Assembly: GCA_916048095.2 (NCBI GenBank)
Contig: OU696592.1
Span: forward strand, 7,203,427 to 7,267,426
Direction of reading: 5' to 3'
Source of the DNA: Sacculina carcini
Lineage: Eukaryota > Arthropoda > Thecostraca > Sacculinidae
Length of the DNA: 64,000 bases
Numbering within the stretch: position 1 is the stretch's first letter; each line of letters starts with the position of its first letter. The notes below the pieces were generated by a model. That model searched no databases. It was not told the DNA's origin and saw only the letters and a list, made by a program, of their open reading frames with translations. The translations under genes and the position numbers were made by a program. Positions 8,301-18,154 of this stretch are shown here, in pieces.

Positions 8301-11155
8301 CGGTTCTGGCTGGGGGGAGAGAGTCAGGTGTCACTGGCGGATACAGAGGGGGGCTCAGGGTGCTGAAGACCCGAAAAAATGTTTCTATAACTCCTCACAA
8401 CCGAGAGGTTCACTAAAAGATGTCAAGATAAATGTTTATCTGCAGAATTTGTTAATATAATCATTATCGCAAATACGTTGCATAATGATGCATGTACATG
8501 ACTGATCGCCCCCAAATTTCAGTCCCCCAAAAATATTTCAGCCCCTCCCAAAATTGCACTCTGGATCCGCCACTGTTAGGTGTGGATGTGATGGAGGTGA
8601 CGATCTTCCTGATGAACCTCTCCTTGATGGCTTCTTCAAGGGCAAGGGTCACATTCTTCAACATGAAGGGGTCAAGGCGCATGGAAGAGAGCGGCACACA
8701 CCATCCTAACTCGAGAACTCCAGCGAGACTAGCGCACTACAGCTGTCGATATTAATGTGATTAAACAAACACAGCTCTTACTTGAGGGTTTTCAGGGTTC
8801 ACTTGCAAGCCAGTGTTGATCCTTCTAGTCTCTATCCTATATACACTCTCATCTTGAACTGGTCTGGAAACGCCAGGCGGGCTGTTGTGACTATTGTCGC
8901 CGTGCACATTTTTATATTAAAAAAAAGTTTTTTGAACTTATCGTTTATCGTTCCTCATTTTTGGGACTAGCGATAAGTGAATGAGCGATAAGTTTAGAAA
9001 ACTGCGGTAAACGATAAAAGGTTTAACCTCAGCGATAATGATTGTTTATCGCTCATTTTTATCGCACGTGGCAACCACTGTATATTTATGATCACGCGCT
9101 AAAATATGTTGCTATAGTGGCATTGTCTCATGGGTCAAACTGTCTCGATTTCATCACTTCTAGGTTTATCTTCCATACGGAAGCTCGCCAAGGAAACGCT
9201 GTTTGCCCACACCAGCAGAGCCGTAGCAACCGCCCCCCTAACCCCCGGCCGGGGGACCCCGAATGTTGAGGGGCCCTGTTGCTTCACGTATGATATTAAA
9301 ATTTATCATATTTATTATGCCTTTACCTTTTTGCTCAGATGTTTTCACCTGAGCTTGTATTATGTGATTATGTATAATAAATAAATTCATTATTTGGTGA
9401 TTTATTTATAATGGGGGCCCAAGTGTTGCCTTCGGGGGGGCCCATAAGTCCTCGCAACGGCTCTGCACACCAGTCACACATCATGTTGACAGGTATTGTT
9501 GGAAGCAGTAAATGCAAACCAGCGGGTGCTTCCTGTGCGTTCTTTCAATTTGTCCACGTTTATACTGTGTGTATTATGCAGCAAGTGGCCAACAACGGAC
9601 ACAGTTGACACTGAGAAGCATTGCGTCACTTGATTTGTTCGAATATCCAGAGTCTTTTGATTCAGGTCCGCTGTGCTGTTTTATCTCGATTGACAATTGA
9701 TTATTCGTGTGTGTATGTGTGTGTGTGTGTGTAGGTGCTGAGTTTGGAGGAGGCCATGGCTGCGTTGAATGTTCCTGATGTGACCAAGGTGCCTTCGTCT
9801 GATGTGTCGAATTTTTCTCAGCAGAATGAGTCACCAAATGTGAACACTGCTCAGCTGAATAAGTCACCAAATGTGAACACTGCTCAGCAGAATAAGTCAC
9901 CAAATGTGAACACTGCTCAGCAGAATAAGTCACCAAATGTGAACACTGCTCAGCAGGATAAGTCACCAAATGTGAACACTGCTCAGCAGAATAAGTCACC
10001 AAATGTGAACACTGCTCAGCAGAATAAGTCACCAAATGTGAACACTGCTCAGCTGAATAAGTCACCAAATGTGAACACTGCTCAGCAGGATAAGTCACCA
10101 AATGTGAACACTGCTCAGCAGAATAAGTCACCAAATGTGAACACTGCTCAGCTGAATAAGTCACCAAATGTGAACACTGCTCAGCAGAATAAGTCACCAA
10201 ATGTGAACACTGCTCAGCAGAATAAGTCACCAAATGTGAACACTGCTCAGCAGGATAAGTCACCAAATGTGAACACTGCTCAGCAGAATGAGTCACCAAT
10301 TGTGAACACTGCTCAGCAAAATAAGTCACCAAATGTGAACACTGCTCAGCAGAATGAGTCACCACCAGTACAGGTAAAATGACTTAAGTTTTTATTTTGT
10401 TTATGTATAAGATACGTTTATAGTTTTTCTTCGTGTTACCAATATTTATACTTTATATGTAATTTTATTTACCGTATATTTGGTTGTAATTTTGTATAAT
10501 TTTTATATATCTAAATGACATTAGTGTGGCATATTGCAGTTTGCTTTACGGTTGTATGGAGCTATTTGTTTGAGCCAATTTCACCTGAGAAATATGGCTT
10601 GAATATGTCAGGTATTGTCTATTGAAGAGGCAATAGCTCGTTTGCGTGCCGGTGAAAATATCGCCAAATTGGCAATTCCAGTCGACTCAGTCCCTGCTAC
10701 ATCCACAAATGTCGCATTCGACGAACTTGGCAGTAAGTGCTTGCTACGACACGGACTGTTTTCTTATTTTCACTGATTTACGCGAGCCTCAATCATCTTT
10801 GTTTCATTGGATGCATGTACAGATGTGTTTTAACAAGTATGTTTTCGTAGTGCAGACGTTGCCAATTTCAATGACTTATTTTCTGTCGACTTTATTCGGT
10901 GCTTGTCAAAATATTCATGGTTTACTTTTACGGTAATGATGATCAGTGTTGTATTGCATACTCAATCATAAGAACGTATGTGAATAGTTGGTCGTCTGCT
11001 ACGCTTCAGGCCCAACATGGTATGTTTTTTTGTGAATGTTCAACTGACATGGTTTTCATTTGCATGTGTGCGCTCGTCTTTGCTCAGATGCGTGGTCATC
11101 GCAGGTAAGTACCGGCAAAGGCAGCAACAAGAGGAAGAAAACAAGGAAGGAGTGA
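5361..11155 (+). CDS. Seven-exon single-pass membrane protein, LYRIC/metadherin-like, with 11-aa repeats
   Basis: Exons by GT/AG sites: 5361-5699, 6008-6320, 6773-6932, 7356-7494, 9735-10373, 10612-10732, 11088-11155. Every phase closes, giving 592 aa. Residues 1-23 look like a signal peptide (MTRRRR then a Leu run); 44-67 form a transmembrane helix. A basic patch ([10 protein letters not shown]) follows, then W169 in [13 protein letters not shown] plus a short poly-Q, a Lys-rich [12 protein letters not shown], and 16 repeats of an [15 protein letters not shown] 11-mer (about 348-523). The C-terminus is NAWSSQ followed by a basic tail ending TRKE. Vertebrate MTDH/LYRIC (582 aa) has the same order: early membrane helix, W-x-x-x-[IV]-S-x-[KR]-x-[KR]-R motif and Trp plus basic C-terminus. 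LYRIC acts at ER/nuclear membranes as a scaffold. An RRBP1/p180-like protein, which also has repeats, is the alternative. The exon 7 sequence contains an internal GTAAGT that might be an alternative donor. A hAT relic and a MITE lie in intron 4. Confidence 0.65.
7600..9080 (-). mobile_element. hAT transposon relic with TIRs and target-site duplication
   Basis: The left end begins CAGTGGTT (7600) and the right end finishes AACCACTG (9080), its exact inverted complement. The flanks are TATATTTC (7592-7599) and TATATTTA (9081-9088), an 8-bp target duplication with one mismatch. Both subterminal regions (7640-7790 and 8935-9065) are packed with CGATAA/TTATCG hexamers, as hAT transposases bind short subterminal repeats. 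The interior holds a broken transposase on the minus strand. It lies in intron 4 of the LYRIC-like gene. Confidence 0.8.
7985..8700 (-). pseudogene. hAT transposase fragment (C-terminal dimerisation domain)
   Basis: The minus-strand frame around 8110-7985 reads [20 protein letters not shown] then [12 protein letters not shown]. This is the hAT C-terminal dimerisation signature ([18 protein letters not shown]). An earlier part near 8690-8590 has [11 protein letters not shown], resembling the helical stretch before the catalytic Glu region. Between them about 100 bp of unrelated sequence (8500-8580) is inserted. Stops and lost segments make it non-functional. Confidence 0.75.
9216..9465. mobile_element. 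250-bp hAT-type MITE with perfect 8-bp TSD
   Basis: It starts CAGAGCCGTAGCAAC and ends in the inverted complement of CAGAGCCGTTGCGAG (12 of 15 terminal bases match). Perfect 8-bp duplications CACACCAG flank it at 9208-9215 and 9466-9473. Inside are C-rich and G-rich runs near each end and an AT-rich centre, with no coding capacity. An 8-bp duplication points to mobilisation by a hAT transposase. It lies in intron 4, about 130 bp from the hAT relic, but its ends differ, so a different family moved it. Confidence 0.85.
9706..9732. repeat. (GT)n microsatellite at the exon 5 splice acceptor
   Basis: A GT dinucleotide run ends in GTAG immediately before exon 5 (9735), so repeat-length change here could affect splicing. 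Confidence 0.7.
9825..10352 (+). repeat. Coding minisatellite, 16 units of 33 bp
   Basis: Sixteen uninterrupted 33-bp units followed by a partial 17th encode [15 protein letters not shown] 11-mers within exon 5. Units differ only at a few codons (N/D or K/E near the start, Q/L at the end, one N-to-I), many of them single-base changes. No unit has an indel, so reading frame is maintained. The homogeneity at DNA level indicates recent expansion or conversion. Confidence 0.95.
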
Positions 11156-12086
11156 GTTTTACGTGTGAGAGAGATGGCGGACGTCTCTTGTCAGTCACAG
11201 GGACAATATGTGACGTATGCAATGTCTATTGTAGCAGCGAGTTAATCCTGGCGTTGGTCTTGTGCAAATTTTATCGAATATTTCTCGTGTGTTGTGTACG
11301 CACGAGTCTTCACTTTTCAACTATGCAATGTGAGAAATATGCAGCATTACCGCTTGCCGCTTGTGTTTAGTTTTGTGCGTATGCGTGTGTGAGAGGGAGT
11401 GTGTTGTGTGAATGTGATATAGTGTGTGGGTGTCTTTTAATCCTGTTATAATCATAATGACATTCCAGTACAACGGGGTTATTGTGTCGAATTTGTGTCT
11501 GATTGATTATTTAGAGCCATTAGGGTAGATCTATTGATCTATGCGATATCTTTGTACAACTTATTTAACAACTTTAAGTTAGATGTTTCTTGTTTGTGTT
11601 AGACGTATTCGACTAGTATAGCTCGTTTTACCAGGTTTTTGTTGATCAAAGACGAAATATCCGTTTGTCTGTGTGTGGGGGGGGGGATTTATTGTGGATT
11701 GTTTGTGGTGTTGGGTCTGGGGTTTGTGTGCTTCCATACTGTTTGTGTTCATTTGCCACTACAATTCGTTTAGCTGTACCCAGCTACCGGCGTGAGGTTT
11801 TATCGTCGTAATGAGACGTGCCTGCGTGCCGTTTAGAGTAGGGTATTTCTGATATTTTTATATTTTCTAGATGTGTGTGTGTGATTTATTGTTGCCCATG
11901 CAGTAATGGTTTGCTGTGTACGATGCAAAAAGTAGTTTTTCAGCGCTGTGTAGTTGTTTTTCTGCGTGTGACCGTCTCTTTCGTGTTTGCATAGCGCTGC
12001 TTTGGGCCGGGGTGGTTGGTTAAATGCAAATTGAAAAAATTGGCCTTGTTTTAGCGCAGTTTCATTGTTTTTTTTAACGAATCATT
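11156..12086. other. Intergenic region between convergent genes
   Basis: No coding signal. It contains T/GT-rich sequence, a run of G near 11680, and a possible acceptor (TTTGGTACAG at 12101-12110) followed by a 32-codon open frame. That would only matter if the internal donor at 11105 is used. Confidence 0.4.
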
Positions 12087-12092
12087 TTTATT
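12087..12092 (-). terminator. Polyadenylation signal candidate for PIGA
   Basis: AATAAA on the minus strand about 140 bp past the PIGA stop codon, in an AT-rich tract. It is the first such hexamer I see downstream. Confidence 0.45.
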
Positions 12093-12233
12093 TTTTTATA
12101 TTTGGTACAGGTATTTTTATATTACGAATTGGAAGCACGTGGTCGATTTCTGTTTGACCACACAACAAAGGAGCGCATGTGTCCAATATTTAACAGCACA
12201 AAATGACCGGACGGAAAGGGCGGACAATGTTTC

Positions 12234-13592
12234 TCAGTCACATGACGGGCATTTTCGTTGGTGACGGTCATGATTGGCGTCGTGCAGGCGACTGAACGAG
12301 GCAGGCCAGTCGGGGGCCTTCTCGACGCTGTGTGCCGGCTCGCACCAGTCGAGCAGCAACAGCCACAGTCGACACAACTGCATCACGACCAGCACGAGCA
12401 CGCCTATCACGCTGGGTCGCCGCACCAGACGCCGCACGCGCTCGGTCGGAGTGACAACGGGCGCGTGACTGACGGCCGCGTACACCAGCTCGGTGCGACG
12501 CGCCACGTCTCGCCACGAGTAGTTGGCGGCGAGGCAGCGGTGTCTGCGCCACCGCTCGTCAACGCTGTCCGAGGCCCGCAGTCGCCTCACGGCCTCGTCC
12601 AGTCCGGCGCTCAGACTGGCCGCCGATGGCTCGGTGAGCACGAGCAGGTCGGCGGGCAGCACCTCGCCCACACCGCCCACGCGCGTGCTCACCACCAGCA
12701 GGCCGCAGAAGGCCGCCTCGAGCAGCGCCATGCAGAACGCCTCGGTGAGCGAGCAGTTGATGTAGATGTCGGCCGCCGCCAACACTGCTGCCACCTGCTC
12801 GTGCCGCAACGCTCCCAGCAGCTGCACGCGGGACTGCAGCGCGTGTCGCTCGATGGCCTCCTCGAGCACGCTGCGCCGGTCGCCGTCACCGCCGATAACG
12901 AAGCGTAGCTGAGGATAGCGGCCGCACGCCAGCGGCAGCAGTGATGCCAGCAGGTCGACTCCCTTGCGGTGCACGAGCCGGGACACCATCACCACTGTCA
13001 GCCGGCCGTCACAAGTGGTGGTGGCGGCGGCCGGGTGGAAAACGGCCGCATCGACTGCGTTGGGAATGACGCTGACGCGACTGCTGGGCAACACGGCGGC
13101 GCGCAGCACCGTGTTCTCCTTGGCCGTGAATGAGACGCACACGCAGTGGTCACAGTCGTCGAGCGAGTGACGCAGCACGCTGTTTGTCAGCACGGCAGAC
13201 ACGTCGGCGAAACCGAACAACGAGTGGTCGGTGAACACTGTGCGCATGCGCAGGCTCTTGGCGTGCAGCAGCGCCTCTAGAGCCAGAGTGGCGAATGCAG
13301 AGTGCGCGTGCACAATTTCGATGCGCTCGCGCAGCCAAATGTGGCGCAGCAGAGGCAGACTGGCAAAGACGGACGGCAGAACACTGCCGCGGTAAAACGC
13401 CGTCATGGGACAGTAGTAGACCTTGAGGCCGTTGGTCATGTAGCGCACGCCGATGCGTGGCGGATAGGCGCGAGTGACCACCACTACCTTGTGACCTCGC
13501 TCGAGCAGGCACTGAGACAGCAGGAAGATATGCGACTCGACGCCGCCGCTGTTCGGGTAGAAAAAGTCCGACACCATGCACACGCGCACCAT
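12234..13592 (-). CDS. PIGA: PIGA, GPI-GlcNAc transferase catalytic subunit, single exon
   Basis: The 452-aa protein transfers GlcNAc from UDP-GlcNAc to phosphatidylinositol on the cytosolic face of the ER, the first step of GPI-anchor synthesis, as part of the PIG-A/C/H/P/Q/Y complex. It is a GT4-family, GT-B fold enzyme. The N-terminus has SDFFYPNSGGVE (8-19). HAHS is at 95-98, followed by a TVFTDHSLFGFADVS block (118-132), VIPNAVD (175-181), SRLVHRKG (204-211) and the E-x7-E motif E284/E292. A C-terminal transmembrane helix spans about 394-416 with a 36-residue tail. Human PIGA is 484 aa and nearly colinear. The reading frame is complete and uninterrupted, whereas vertebrate PIGA genes have several coding introns. 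The sequence is clearly richer in G+C than its surroundings. It is convergent with the LYRIC-like gene. Confidence 0.95.
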   Translation of the reverse strand: MVRVCMVSDFFYPNSGGVESHIFLLSQCLLERGHKVVVVTRAYPPRIGVRYMTNGLKVYYCPMTAFYRGSVLPSVFASLPLLRHIWLRERIEIVHAHSAFATLALEALLHAKSLRMRTVFTDHSLFGFADVSAVLTNSVLRHSLDDCDHCVCVSFTAKENTVLRAAVLPSSRVSVIPNAVDAAVFHPAAATTTCDGRLTVVMVSRLVHRKGVDLLASLLPLACGRYPQLRFVIGGDGDRRSVLEEAIERHALQSRVQLLGALRHEQVAAVLAAADIYINCSLTEAFCMALLEAAFCGLLVVSTRVGGVGEVLPADLLVLTEPSAASLSAGLDEAVRRLRASDSVDERWRRHRCLAANYSWRDVARRTELVYAAVSHAPVVTPTERVRRLVRRPSVIGVLVLVVMQLCRLWLLLLDWCEPAHSVEKAPDWPASFSRLHDANHDRHQRKCPSCD

Positions 13593-13969
13593 CGCGATTC
13601 GATGTCACCGACAAACCCACCTGCATCTATTTACACACACAAAAATGCACGATAGTAATTTTGTCTATGATGCACATCGACAGCAAAGCTCCACAGAACA
13701 AGCGCGGACTTATTGCTGACATATCGTTTACACATCATCTTTTCAATGAAGCTAACAGTGAAACTGTCGTCTCATTGATATGCATATTAACCATCGATCA
13801 ATCTCTGAAAATATGTGGCGTTACACCGCAGCACATACATTTTCCAGCAACGTGGTCGCCACACACCTTTTATACAAATCTGTCTATACGGTTTATTGTG
13901 TTTACTAGGGCTGCCAAAAGTTGCTGGTTACACCTGTTCGGAAACAAAGTCGTAAGCCCGTAGTCAAAC
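13593..13969. other. PIGA 5' flank
   Basis: Should hold the PIGA promoter and 5' UTR (minus strand). No TATA box or other clear element is recognisable, and no other gene is seen. Confidence 0.4.
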
Positions 13970-14890
13970 AGAATTCAGTTCAGTGTATTTGTTATAGGGC
14001 CTGTCATACACGGGCGCGCAGCAGTTACACAGTATGAACAAGCGGACAAAGCCAACAGTTATTACGGAAACAATAAAAAGAACACATGAATGAATAAATA
14101 TTACACAATTTAAGTAACGCAATGAAATGAACACACTGAAGGGTGATTGATGAACAATGATGAGCGAGCGTTATGTATTATGAATAACAGAGTACAATAA
14201 ACAATTAGACTAAAACAACAAATATATAAAAAGCATACATGCTTTCGCGCCCATATACATATGATCAGAGGCAAAATGAGTCAAGGAATGAGTCACGGGA
14301 TCAATAGGCATTAATAGGAAGCCAACGGAATTGAAACAGAAAAGGAGAAGTATGGCGACAGAATATAGGACGCAAAGCGAAACAGCAGGACTGATTTATT
14401 ACGCGCTGAAGAATGTTTAAATAAGAATTAGGACAACTGAAGTGGAGCGAGCTGCAGTAGTCGAGTCTGGAGAAGATAAGAGAATAAATCAGCTTGATTG
14501 CAGAGGGCTGATCGAGACAGGGACGGATGGGATGAATCGAGCGAAGAATCAAGCGACAAGTGCGAGCAGTAGAAAGGATGTTGGTTGAGAAGGAAAGGGA
14601 AGAGTCAAAGATAACAGATTTTTCGGATTTTAACGAGATTTTTCAGTCACTGAAAGAGACAAGGGGAGGAAAGGAGGAGCCATACGAGGAGGATGAAGAG
14701 CGATAAATTCAGATTTAGAAGTGTTCAAGAGGAGGCGACGTGAGGAAGTCCAGGTTGAGATAGCATAAAGTACGCCAGACAAGATATTAGGATGCGAGAT
14801 AGGGCAAGGGAAACATAATTGGATATCGTCTGCATAAATATGGAAATGAATGGAATAGCGCCTACGGATGGGACAAAGAGAAGACATGTA
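13970..14890 (-). mobile_element. LINE (L2-like) 3' portion, 5'-truncated
   Basis: On the minus strand the order is FHIYADDIQLCFPCPISHPN (the YADD catalytic box of reverse transcriptase) near 14840, LLLNTSKSEFIALHP near 14720, SLIFSRLDYCSSLHF near 14480 and FQFRWLPINAY near 14310. A 3' untranslated end at 13970-14300 matches the tail at 4440-4695. Frameshifts separate the blocks. It belongs to the same group as the fragment at the window start. Confidence 0.8.
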
Positions 14891-15979
14891 CGCGAAGTAC
14901 GCGATTGTTGTAAGTTACTGCTTCAACAACCTTCGGAGAATCACGTGCAGAAAGTTGTACGTGACACACATACGCATACGCATACACCTACCCGTACGCA
15001 TATAAACGGAATAATGGCGCATATATCGTCTAAAATATATTCAAAGTTAACTGGAAGTGTGAAGAGTAAAATGTATTTTGTAAATTGATATTCAGAAGCT
15101 TTATAAAATTGTTCAACTGGTAAAACAAAATTGAATCAATCTCTGTGAGATACTTTGACAAATGTATTTAATTAATATCGACTGAGATGTTATTATTCTT
15201 GATGCACAGCTGAAATTTTATCAAATGACATTTGCTAAACATTTGCTTTATCCATAGACGGCCCTTCGGCCTTCACACGGAATCTATATCTGACAGTGAG
15301 TATCACGTGAAAATAAGAGAAAATGTTCTATAATCGACATAATATGTTACTTGAATTCAGTGAAGAGATGCTCCAATAGTGGTGTAATCAACCGGTTAAA
15401 ACACTGTTCGGAAAAACTAGGAATATTCAGCATATTTGAGGATTCAAATGCATATTATGAATTGAATTTGACAGGGAAACATGGAAGAGCATGCTTAAAA
15501 GCACTCTATGAACGATTGTGCATTATCGTTACTTGAAAAATGTCTATTCATAATTGTATTTAGCGGCAGACACAGAGCATTTTATTTGAGTAAATATTCT
15601 CTGTGATGTTTGACATGCATCTGCCAATGAAAATGGAACTTATAATAAACCATGAATTTATATTGCTCTGTGTAATACACGCACATACATTAACAAACAT
15701 ACACACAGACATACAAATCTACCAGCAAGAGCGTAAATTTGTGTCGAGGCTCGGGGGTATTACAACCATCATACATTAGTGCTCAAGGATGGCTCAGCTG
15801 TTCAATTGTTGTTAAATTTAACCTTTAACCTTAAATACCTAACCATTTTACGCCCCTTCAATTACAACGCATATACCTCAGTGAAAAGTATATTGCATGA
15901 AATTGCATACACACACACGCTAGTGATTTATAGTTTTTGCTATGTTGATTCATGAGAACATATCCAATGGTATCTAGTA
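14891..15979. other. AT-rich gene-free stretch
   Basis: Includes short (CA/TA)-rich simple sequence at 14970-15000 and 15675-15720. A 61-codon open frame (15351-15536) has no recognisable motif. I see nothing else to support. Confidence 0.4.
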
Positions 15980-16505
15980 CAATATTGCCCTATGAACATA
16001 TTGGCCAAAAACGCCCGCATGCTCCCATACTCTGCAATAGGGCAATATGTTCACCTCGGCCAGTGTAGTGTCAAAGGCGTACCAAGTACGGTGAGTGCGA
16101 CTGCGGCTTGTGGCCAATATGTTCACTTTTCACCATAGCGAAATTTCAGTGGTTTTCAACACAAGACAAGAGTTTATACACAAGTAGCTAGCACCTCACA
16201 TACTGTGGGGTTATTGGCTAGGCTCAGTAATCTAGCTTGACTTAACCTGACCTGACCTAACCTAGCCAATAACCGCACAGTTTGTTATGTGCTAGCTAAT
16301 TGTTGTATAAAACTCGTGCGTTGTGTTGTAAACCACTGAGATTTAGCTATGGTGAAAAGTGAACACATTAGCCACAAGCCGCAGTCGCACTCACCGCACT
16401 TGATACGCCTTTGACACTACACTGGCCGAGGTGAACATATTGCCCTATTGCAGAGTATGGGAGCATGCGGGCGTTTTTGGCCAATATGTTCATAGGGCAA
16501 TATTG
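15980..16505. mobile_element. 526-bp foldback element with ~243-bp arms
   Basis: 15980-16222 and 16261-16505 are inverted copies with about 38 bp between. The ends read CAATATTGCCCTATGAAC and its complement. TAGTA flanks both sides (15975-15979, 16506-16510), consistent with a 5-bp target duplication. Within each arm the GAACATATTGGCC motif recurs in both orientations, so smaller hairpins are nested in the large one. The loop holds CCTGACCTAACCTAGCC, close to CCTAA. There is no coding capacity. A transcript through it would form a long hairpin RNA. Confidence 0.9.
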
Positions 16506-17290
16506 TAGTACTCCCATCCAATGAACTGAACTCAGCATAATTCTCGGGGGGTAAAATTGCATATTCATACCCTCAACCGAATAGTCTGGGGTATACATAT
16601 CCCCACACCCCTATGATATACGTCCGTTTCCGCCAGTGTCATTATTAGGGTGAGTTCTTCTTGCAAATGCAACTTTTTCACAAAAGGCTCTTTTCATTTT
16701 GAAAAGCTCATATCCCATTATTTCGATCTAATGAAATCATAAGACGTATGATAAACGCAAAGTTTGTATCGCATTTAATCCTACTCATCCGGCCCCCTAC
16801 TCGAAACCTTGTTTGATCGATAATGAATTATCGATCAAACACCGAAAGATCAAAGGTCAAATCACATTACATAAATATACAACTCGCATGACAACTCTCA
16901 CAACGAAATCCTCAAAGTAAACATTTACAAACCACAATTAAACCACAGTATATTTATGCACTGTGAACAGAAAATCAATCTCAACATTCATCTGGAAAGC
17001 GTGTGAGAATTGTGCCCAGGTAGGGTGGCAGGAATCATGTGTGTTTACGAGCACAAAGATACAATATAGAAATAGAAAATAAAATACAAACTGTAGATGT
17101 ATTGAAAAACATAAACACACAAGAAAACAATATACGCAGTTCACATACCCCGAACACTTCACTCTCGCAACTACAATCCACGGAATCACACTTTAACGCA
17201 CAGGCACATGCAATTCCACTGTTGGTAGCCATGACAACCGGCGTGAATAACCCGCTGCACGGAGTGTTGCACAAGGACCACCACGATTGC
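16506..17290. other. Gene-free stretch
   Basis: No credible gene. A small perfect palindrome, TTGATCGATAATGAATTATCGATCAA, occurs around 16812-16837. Confidence 0.4.
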
Positions 17291-17304
17291 GCAAGAATTC
17301 ACCA

Positions 17305-17420
17305 ATTAGTCGCCTTTAGTAAGGCGTAAAATTGCGGAATTCGTTGACAAAATGGGCCTTTATAAAGGCGCCTATGCGGTGTAATCGCTAAACGAGTGCG
17401 CCTTTAAAAAGGCATGAAGA
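17305..17420. repeat. Three short GCCTTT...AAGGC palindromes
   Basis: CGCCTTTAGTAAGGCG (near 17311), GCCTTTATAAAGGC (near 17358) and GCCTTTAAAAAGGC (near 17400) are three variants of one palindrome within about 110 bp. They could form cruciforms or be duplicated binding sites. Confidence 0.6.
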
Positions 17421-18154
17421 GATGCTATGGGAACGTTACAATGCAGAAAAAGCAGCTGGGTTTTTCCCGTGTATTAGCAAGTACAGCGTAGACTGGCAAA
17501 ACAGCACGGCGAAATAACATTAAACACAAGGCGAGTATTGCAGAGGAGCAGCTGGAGATGTGCTTGCAGTGTTGCTGGAGAGAGTAGCGAGTGCGCAGGA
17601 ACAATGATCCCACTCAGCATTCTGCACCCCCTTATATAGCCCGATGATTCATGCCGTTGTCGGAGCGCGCCGTAAGCTTGTCCGACAACCACATAAACTC
17701 GAGCTGATAGTGGTCAAAACGGTTGTGTTTTTGCGCAAAGCATGCTGCACGCGACTAAATGCATATAGTACCGGGGCGCAACACGTACATCCACATATAC
17801 ATTACATTACGGTATATCTAAATAGGCAATACATGAATAGCAAATACACATGAACGTTGATGCACACGAACAAGCCAACATGAACGTACGCAATTCAAAA
17901 ACTACACAAACGTCACTTATGCATACACTCATGATATAAACACAAAACAAGATTATGTTTCAATTATGCGTGGTTCCCTAGGACATGGTTCAATACACTA
18001 CACATGTTTCGTGCAGACAATAGTTTGGAATATCGTGCTACAACATTTTTCATCAAATGTATACGATAGTGTAATGAATAACGTAACATGCATATATGTC
18101 ATAAAATGGTGCGCCAACAATCCGCCAACACAACCGAAACGTAATGCACACATT
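17421..18154. other. Gene-free stretch
   Basis: Open frames here are short and overlap on both strands without recognisable motifs. Confidence 0.35.

Noticed and set aside
9081..9207. Joining the hAT relic and the MITE as one element
   Set aside because: They have different terminal repeats and separate target duplications.
9574..10365. 263-codon minus-strand frame of repeated [11 protein letters not shown]
   Set aside because: It is the antisense of the 33-bp coding repeat; period 33 keeps every frame open. The + strand has the splice sites and phase-consistent neighbours.
11010..11019. Ten-base microexon between exons 6 and 7
   Set aside because: Including it creates a stop at the junction with exon 7.
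12111..12206. Possible extra terminal exon after TTTGGTACAG
   Set aside because: Fits in phase only if the donor at 11105 is used. The frame without that splice ends in a basic tail and a stop, which fits the family better.
12258..12908. Long + strand frame over PIGA
   Set aside because: G+C-rich antisense shadow of PIGA; no motif and low-complexity His/Arg/Gln content.
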